Source of the DNA: an uncultured Oscillospiraceae bacterium
Lineage (GTDB): Bacteria > Bacillota > Clostridia > Oscillospirales > Oscillospiraceae
Assembly: GCA_947627745.1 (NCBI GenBank)
Contig: CANQXH010000016.1
Coordinates: 1 to 34,567 of the forward strand
DNA: 34,567 bases
Direction of reading: 5' to 3'
Shown: positions 31,597 through 34,567 of the stretch, piece by piece
Layout: each line of letters begins with the position of its first letter
Numbering within the stretch: position 1 is the first letter of the stretch
The notes under the pieces: generated by a model
Told to the model about the DNA's origin: nothing
Databases searched by the model: none
Seen by the model: the letters and a program-made list of their open reading frames with translations, nothing else
Made by a program: the position numbers and the translations under genes

Positions 31597-33854
31597 AGGG
31601 CCTCCTCCTTTCCTTCCTCCAAATTCAGGTCCCGATTTTTCCCGGCCAGGGGATAGACCTGCTTTTCCATACTCCGGATCACCAGCAGCGCCGAGAGCAG
31701 AGAGGCCGCCAGGTGGACCCCGGAGAGAACCAGCACATAGGGAAGCGGCAGATAGCGAAGCATTTCCTCAATGCGCTTCACGCCGTTGCAGCCGCACATC
31801 CAGACCGCCGCGCCGCCCACCAGCTGCCCCAGCAGGGTGAAGAGCAGGATCTGCCACAGCACCGAGGCCCGGGCAGTCCGGCTGGTCAGGCCGATATTGC
31901 TCAGGATCCGGAAGCTCTCCGTCTGCACCGAGAACAGCGCCCGGAGCAGGACGATCTGCAGCGCCACCACCGCGATCAGCGCCGTCAGGCAGATCTGCAG
32001 AGTCTGCATCCGCTCCGCCGCCAGCTCCGGCACCTGCTTGGTGGCGCCCAGCCGGTAAGGAGAGGTGGCGATATAGCCCATGGACTGGATCTGCTCCAGG
32101 ACCCGGTCCGTATAGGCGTAGTCGGAAATGGTCAGGCTCACCTGTTCACTGACAAGACCGCCGGTGAGCGCCTCAAAGCTCTCCGCGTCGACCATCAGCA
32201 GCCGGTTGTTGAAAAGATCGTGGCTGTTTTTTATCGGGCTGGACCTGTCCTTCGCCACCAAGGTCAGCTCCGTGATGCCCTGAGCCAGCTGCTCCGGCGC
32301 GGTGACCGGCAAGGTCAGTACCACTTCGGACACCCGGTTCAGATTTACCATCTCGGATTTACTGCAAAGGAAGGTCCCCTTCTCCAGTTGGTCCGCCGCC
32401 TGGGGATCCTGGGGAAGGTAGCAATAAGTCGCCTGCGTTACCTGCATCGCGCTCATCAGGAACCGGCCCACGGACTCATGGAAGAACACGCCATGACCCC
32501 AGCCGGTAGCGCCCACCACCCGGAAGTCCAGCCATATGACATTGTCCCGGGACCACTTGGCCGGCGCGTAAAAACCGACATGGATGGTCTGGCCGACACT
32601 GGGCCCGCCAGGCCCGGCTACCACCTCATAGAAATTCTCAGGCATCCTTCCTGCCCCCAGAAATTCCCGGCCGCTGGGAAGCATCGGAATCGTCTGGGTG
32701 TAAGGGGCGCTTTCATTGACCGTACTGTTGGACGTAACGGAATGCTGCTCTGTCATTCCTCCGGACTGCTCATGGCTGACGGTCACCTGATAGTCGATGC
32801 CCTCCCGGTAGGCATACTGGACATCGCTGACATACCCATTGGGCTCCAGGCTGGAGACCTCCTTTACCGACAGCAGCGCGTCATAGTCCTCCTGGGTCAT
32901 GGGGCTGCCGTCCAGAGTGTTAACCACGATCCGGGTCTTGCTTCCGTTGGGGAAGGCGGAGGAATCGTAGCGGTAGGTGGAGGTGTCATCCAGATTGATA
33001 ATGAACACCCCCAGGAAAGCGAACACGGCAAAGGCCGTCAGGGCGAAGAAGGCCGCCACGGTGGCGGCCCATATGGGCCTGCTGCCGGTCTGTAACCCCG
33101 CCACATACAGGCTCCGGGCTCGTTTTTTCCGCTGGGGCGTGCGGATGGCGCCGGGCTCGTTGGCCGGCCGGAGGGGGGTGTCCGTCACCACCAGGCCGTC
33201 CCGCAGGACGATGTGCCGGGTGGCCAGGTCCTCCGCCTCGGGAAATTCGTGGGTCACCAGGATCACCAGCCGGTCCTTGGCCGCCTGGGCCAGCAGCTCG
33301 ATGATCTTGGCGCTGTTTTCCGCGTCCAGGTTGCCGGTGGGCTCGTCGGCGATCAATATGGGGGCGGGCTTTGCCAGGGCCCGGGCGATGCTGAGCCGCT
33401 GCTTTTGGCCGCTGGACAGCTTCGCCGCCCGGCGGCGGCGCAGCTCCCACAGCTCCACCTGCCGGAGGATCCTTTCCGCCGCACCTTGAGCCTCCCGCTT
33501 CCCCATGCCGGAGAGCAGCAGAGCGCTGACCACGTTCTTCTGCACCGTGGCGCCGGGGAGGATCCCATAGTTCTGGGAAATGAAGCTGATATTGTCCCGG
33601 CGGTAGCGCTCCCAATCCAGAGAATCAAAATGAGAGGTGGGGCTGCTGCGGAAGTACATCTCGCCGTTCTCGTAGGGCAGAATGCCCCCCAGGACATGGG
33701 CCAAGGTGGACTTGCCGCTGCCGCTTTCGCCGGTAATGGCCACAAATTCGCCCCGGGAGAAGCTCAGATCCACACCGGCTAGGCCCATGACCACCGCCTG
33801 TGCGCCGGTATAGTACTTCTTGATGTCCTTTAGTACAAGAATCTTGTCTTCCAT
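31593..33854 (-). CDS. MacB/FtsX-type ABC transporter (ATPase-permease fusion)
   Basis: A 753-residue protein. The N-terminal LolD/MacB-like ATPase has Walker A GESGSGKS (42-49), signature LSSGQKQR, Walker [13 protein letters not shown] and His in VTHEF. A membrane helix (VAAFFALTAFAVFAFLGVFI) leads to an extracytoplasmic domain of about 330 residues, then three helices of the FtsX permease at the end (LTALIAVVALQIVLL, LLFTLLGQLVGGAAVWM, VLVLSGVHLAASLLSALLV). The order ATPase-TM-domain-3TM is that of MacB turned to ATPase-first. These proteins transmit force across the membrane rather than transport through it. The ATG has GGAGGTG 7 nt upstream. It pairs with the overlapping second gene. The substrate is unknown. 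Confidence 0.88.
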   Translation of the reverse strand: MEDKILVLKDIKKYYTGAQAVVMGLAGVDLSFSRGEFVAITGESGSGKSTLAHVLGGILPYENGEMYFRSSPTSHFDSLDWERYRRDNISFISQNYGILPGATVQKNVVSALLLSGMGKREAQGAAERILRQVELWELRRRRAAKLSSGQKQRLSIARALAKPAPILIADEPTGNLDAENSAKIIELLAQAAKDRLVILVTHEFPEAEDLATRHIVLRDGLVVTDTPLRPANEPGAIRTPQRKKRARSLYVAGLQTGSRPIWAATVAAFFALTAFAVFAFLGVFIINLDDTSTYRYDSSAFPNGSKTRIVVNTLDGSPMTQEDYDALLSVKEVSSLEPNGYVSDVQYAYREGIDYQVTVSHEQSGGMTEQHSVTSNSTVNESAPYTQTIPMLPSGREFLGAGRMPENFYEVVAGPGGPSVGQTIHVGFYAPAKWSRDNVIWLDFRVVGATGWGHGVFFHESVGRFLMSAMQVTQATYCYLPQDPQAADQLEKGTFLCSKSEMVNLNRVSEVVLTLPVTAPEQLAQGITELTLVAKDRSSPIKNSHDLFNNRLLMVDAESFEALTGGLVSEQVSLTISDYAYTDRVLEQIQSMGYIATSPYRLGATKQVPELAAERMQTLQICLTALIAVVALQIVLLRALFSVQTESFRILSNIGLTSRTARASVLWQILLFTLLGQLVGGAAVWMCGCNGVKRIEEMLRYLPLPYVLVLSGVHLAASLLSALLVIRSMEKQVYPLAGKNRDLNLEEGKEEAL

Positions 33855-33885
33855 ATGCGCTCACCTCCATGTAAATAGTTGTAGT

Positions 33886-33914
33886 ATTATACCATGTCCC
33901 CCAGGGAAATGCAA
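33886..33914 (-). promoter_or_regulatory. Promoter of the ABC-FtsX gene pair
   Basis: TTGCAT (33909-33914), 17 bp, perfect TATAAT (33886-33891) on the minus strand, about 30 bp before the ATG. The rest of the 280-bp gap up to rplQ holds only the rplQ terminator. Confidence 0.8.
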
Positions 33915-34061
33915 CCGTTCTTCCAACTTTTATTCACAAATCCACTGTTTTCTCTCACTGTTTTCGACCCACGGACAAATTTTAAAATATAGAATCTCTT
34001 CATGGACAGCCAAAAAAATTGCCCAAATTCTCACCGCCGGACAGAGCGCTAATGGTTACGG

Positions 34062-34095
34062 AAAAGGCTCCGGCGGAAAAACGCCGAAGCCTTTT
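34062..34095 (-). terminator. Terminator of the rpoA-rplQ operon
   Basis: 14-nt arms (34062-34075 / 34082-34095) with one mismatch and A/T ends on both sides, about 40 bp after the rplQ stop. Confidence 0.85.
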
Positions 34096-34136
34096 TGTGA
34101 TCTTGTTGCCGGCTCCGCGCCCCTTGGGGCGGGCCG

Positions 34137-34478
34137 TTACACCAGCTCGATGACCGCCATCTCGGCGGCGTCCCCCCGGCGGGGACCGGTGCGGGTCACC
34201 CGGGTGTAGCCGCCGTTCCGGTCGGCGTACTTGGGGGCGATTTCCTTAAACAGCTTGTGGACGGTATCCTCCTTGGTCATATAGGCCATGGCCCTGCGGT
34301 AAGCGGCCAGGTCGCCCTTCTTGCCCAGGGAGATCATCTTCTCCGCCACGGGCTGCACCTCTTTGGCGCGGTAGAAGGTGGTCTCCAGCTTGCCGCCTTC
34401 CAGCAGATCCGTCACCTGCTGCCGGAGCAGGGCCCTCCTCTGCTCGCTGGTCTTCCCCAGCTTACGAGTGCCGAACAT
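34137..34478 (-). CDS. rplQ: 50S ribosomal protein L17
   Basis: A 113-residue ribosomal protein, with the family opening [20 protein letters not shown] and the middle [19 protein letters not shown]. The second of two ATGs (34478) is used because it lies 8 nt after GGAGG; the first (34484) is only 2 nt after it. It directly follows rpoA, as in the alpha operon of most bacteria, and ends the operon. Confidence 0.97.
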   Translation of the reverse strand: MFGTRKLGKTSEQRRALLRQQVTDLLEGGKLETTFYRAKEVQPVAEKMISLGKKGDLAAYRRAMAYMTKEDTVHKLFKEIAPKYADRNGGYTRVTRTGPRRGDAAEMAVIELV

Positions 34479-34510
34479 GAACATTTCCTCCTTTATACAA
34501 GGTTGAGACT

Positions 34511-34567
34511 TTAATTGTTTCCGCTGCTGTCCTCGCTGGCCAGGGACAGACCCATCATTTCCAGCTT
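34511..34567 (-). CDS. rpoA: RNA polymerase alpha subunit, C-terminal end (partial)
   Basis: Only the last 18 codons are in the window, reading [18 protein letters not shown] then stop. The LGLSL-like end plus an acidic tail, and the position just before rplQ, fit the C-terminus of RpoA. Confidence 0.85.
   Translation of the reverse strand, partial: KLEMMGLSLASEDSSGNN

Noticed and set aside
1..34567. CRISPR arrays, insertion sequences with transposase, replication origin
   Set aside because: No regularly spaced repeats, transposase motifs or clustered DnaA boxes were seen on reading both strands.

Overview
The window looks like chromosomal DNA of a GC-rich, endospore-forming member of the Clostridia, most likely an Oscillospiraceae-type gut Firmicute. 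The evidence is a spoVAC gene, a class B sortase, DegV, DUF1836 and zinc-ribbon proteins, AGGAGG-type ribosome binding sites with frequent TTG/GTG starts, and many TTGACA/TATAAT promoters with extended -10 elements. It is mostly ordinary core genome with a few inserted or decayed pieces. No plasmid, prophage or CRISPR array is visible.

Layout. 1-1900: lysine-pathway pair dapA-dapB on the minus strand. The dapB frame loses its C-terminus and runs in frame into the middle of an RqcH/NFACT protein. 2008-6000: MarR regulator plus a heterodimeric ABC exporter (minus strand), divergent from a lipoprotein M3 peptidase (6178-7833). 7939-9238: a lone EutN/CcmL-type microcompartment vertex protein behind an iron-alcohol-dehydrogenase homologue that lacks most of its metal ligands. 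9454-12391: ruvC-ruvA-ruvB, with a noncoding foldback repeat of about 690 bp between ruvA and ruvB. 12566-12847: small double zinc-ribbon protein behind a consensus promoter. 12966-17053: a second MarR plus heterodimeric ABC exporter cassette, built like the first. 17230-20616: amidohydrolase, XRE regulator with membrane partner, and a CapA-like protein. 20667-24651: DegV, DUF1836 protein, pseudouridine synthase and a homodimer-type ABC exporter. 24905-26969: a possible small RNA, sortase B and a Nif3 protein.

27430-28584 is an AT-rich stretch. It holds a tRNA-Met/tRNA-Glu pair, then on the opposite strand a 99-nt 5S-rRNA-like RNA with its own promoter and terminator, and a nuclease-like gene broken by one stop codon. 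Next come spoVAC, whose ribosome binding site lies in a perfect hairpin, two MacB/FtsX-type ABC genes (the second frameshifted), and the end of the rpoA-rplQ operon.

The observations most worth a second look are the shortened 5S-like RNA, the orphan vertex protein with a probable pseudo-dehydrogenase, the DapB-RqcH chimera, the ruvA/ruvB foldback element, and the spoVAC leader hairpin. All assignments come from reading motifs by eye; no database search was run.
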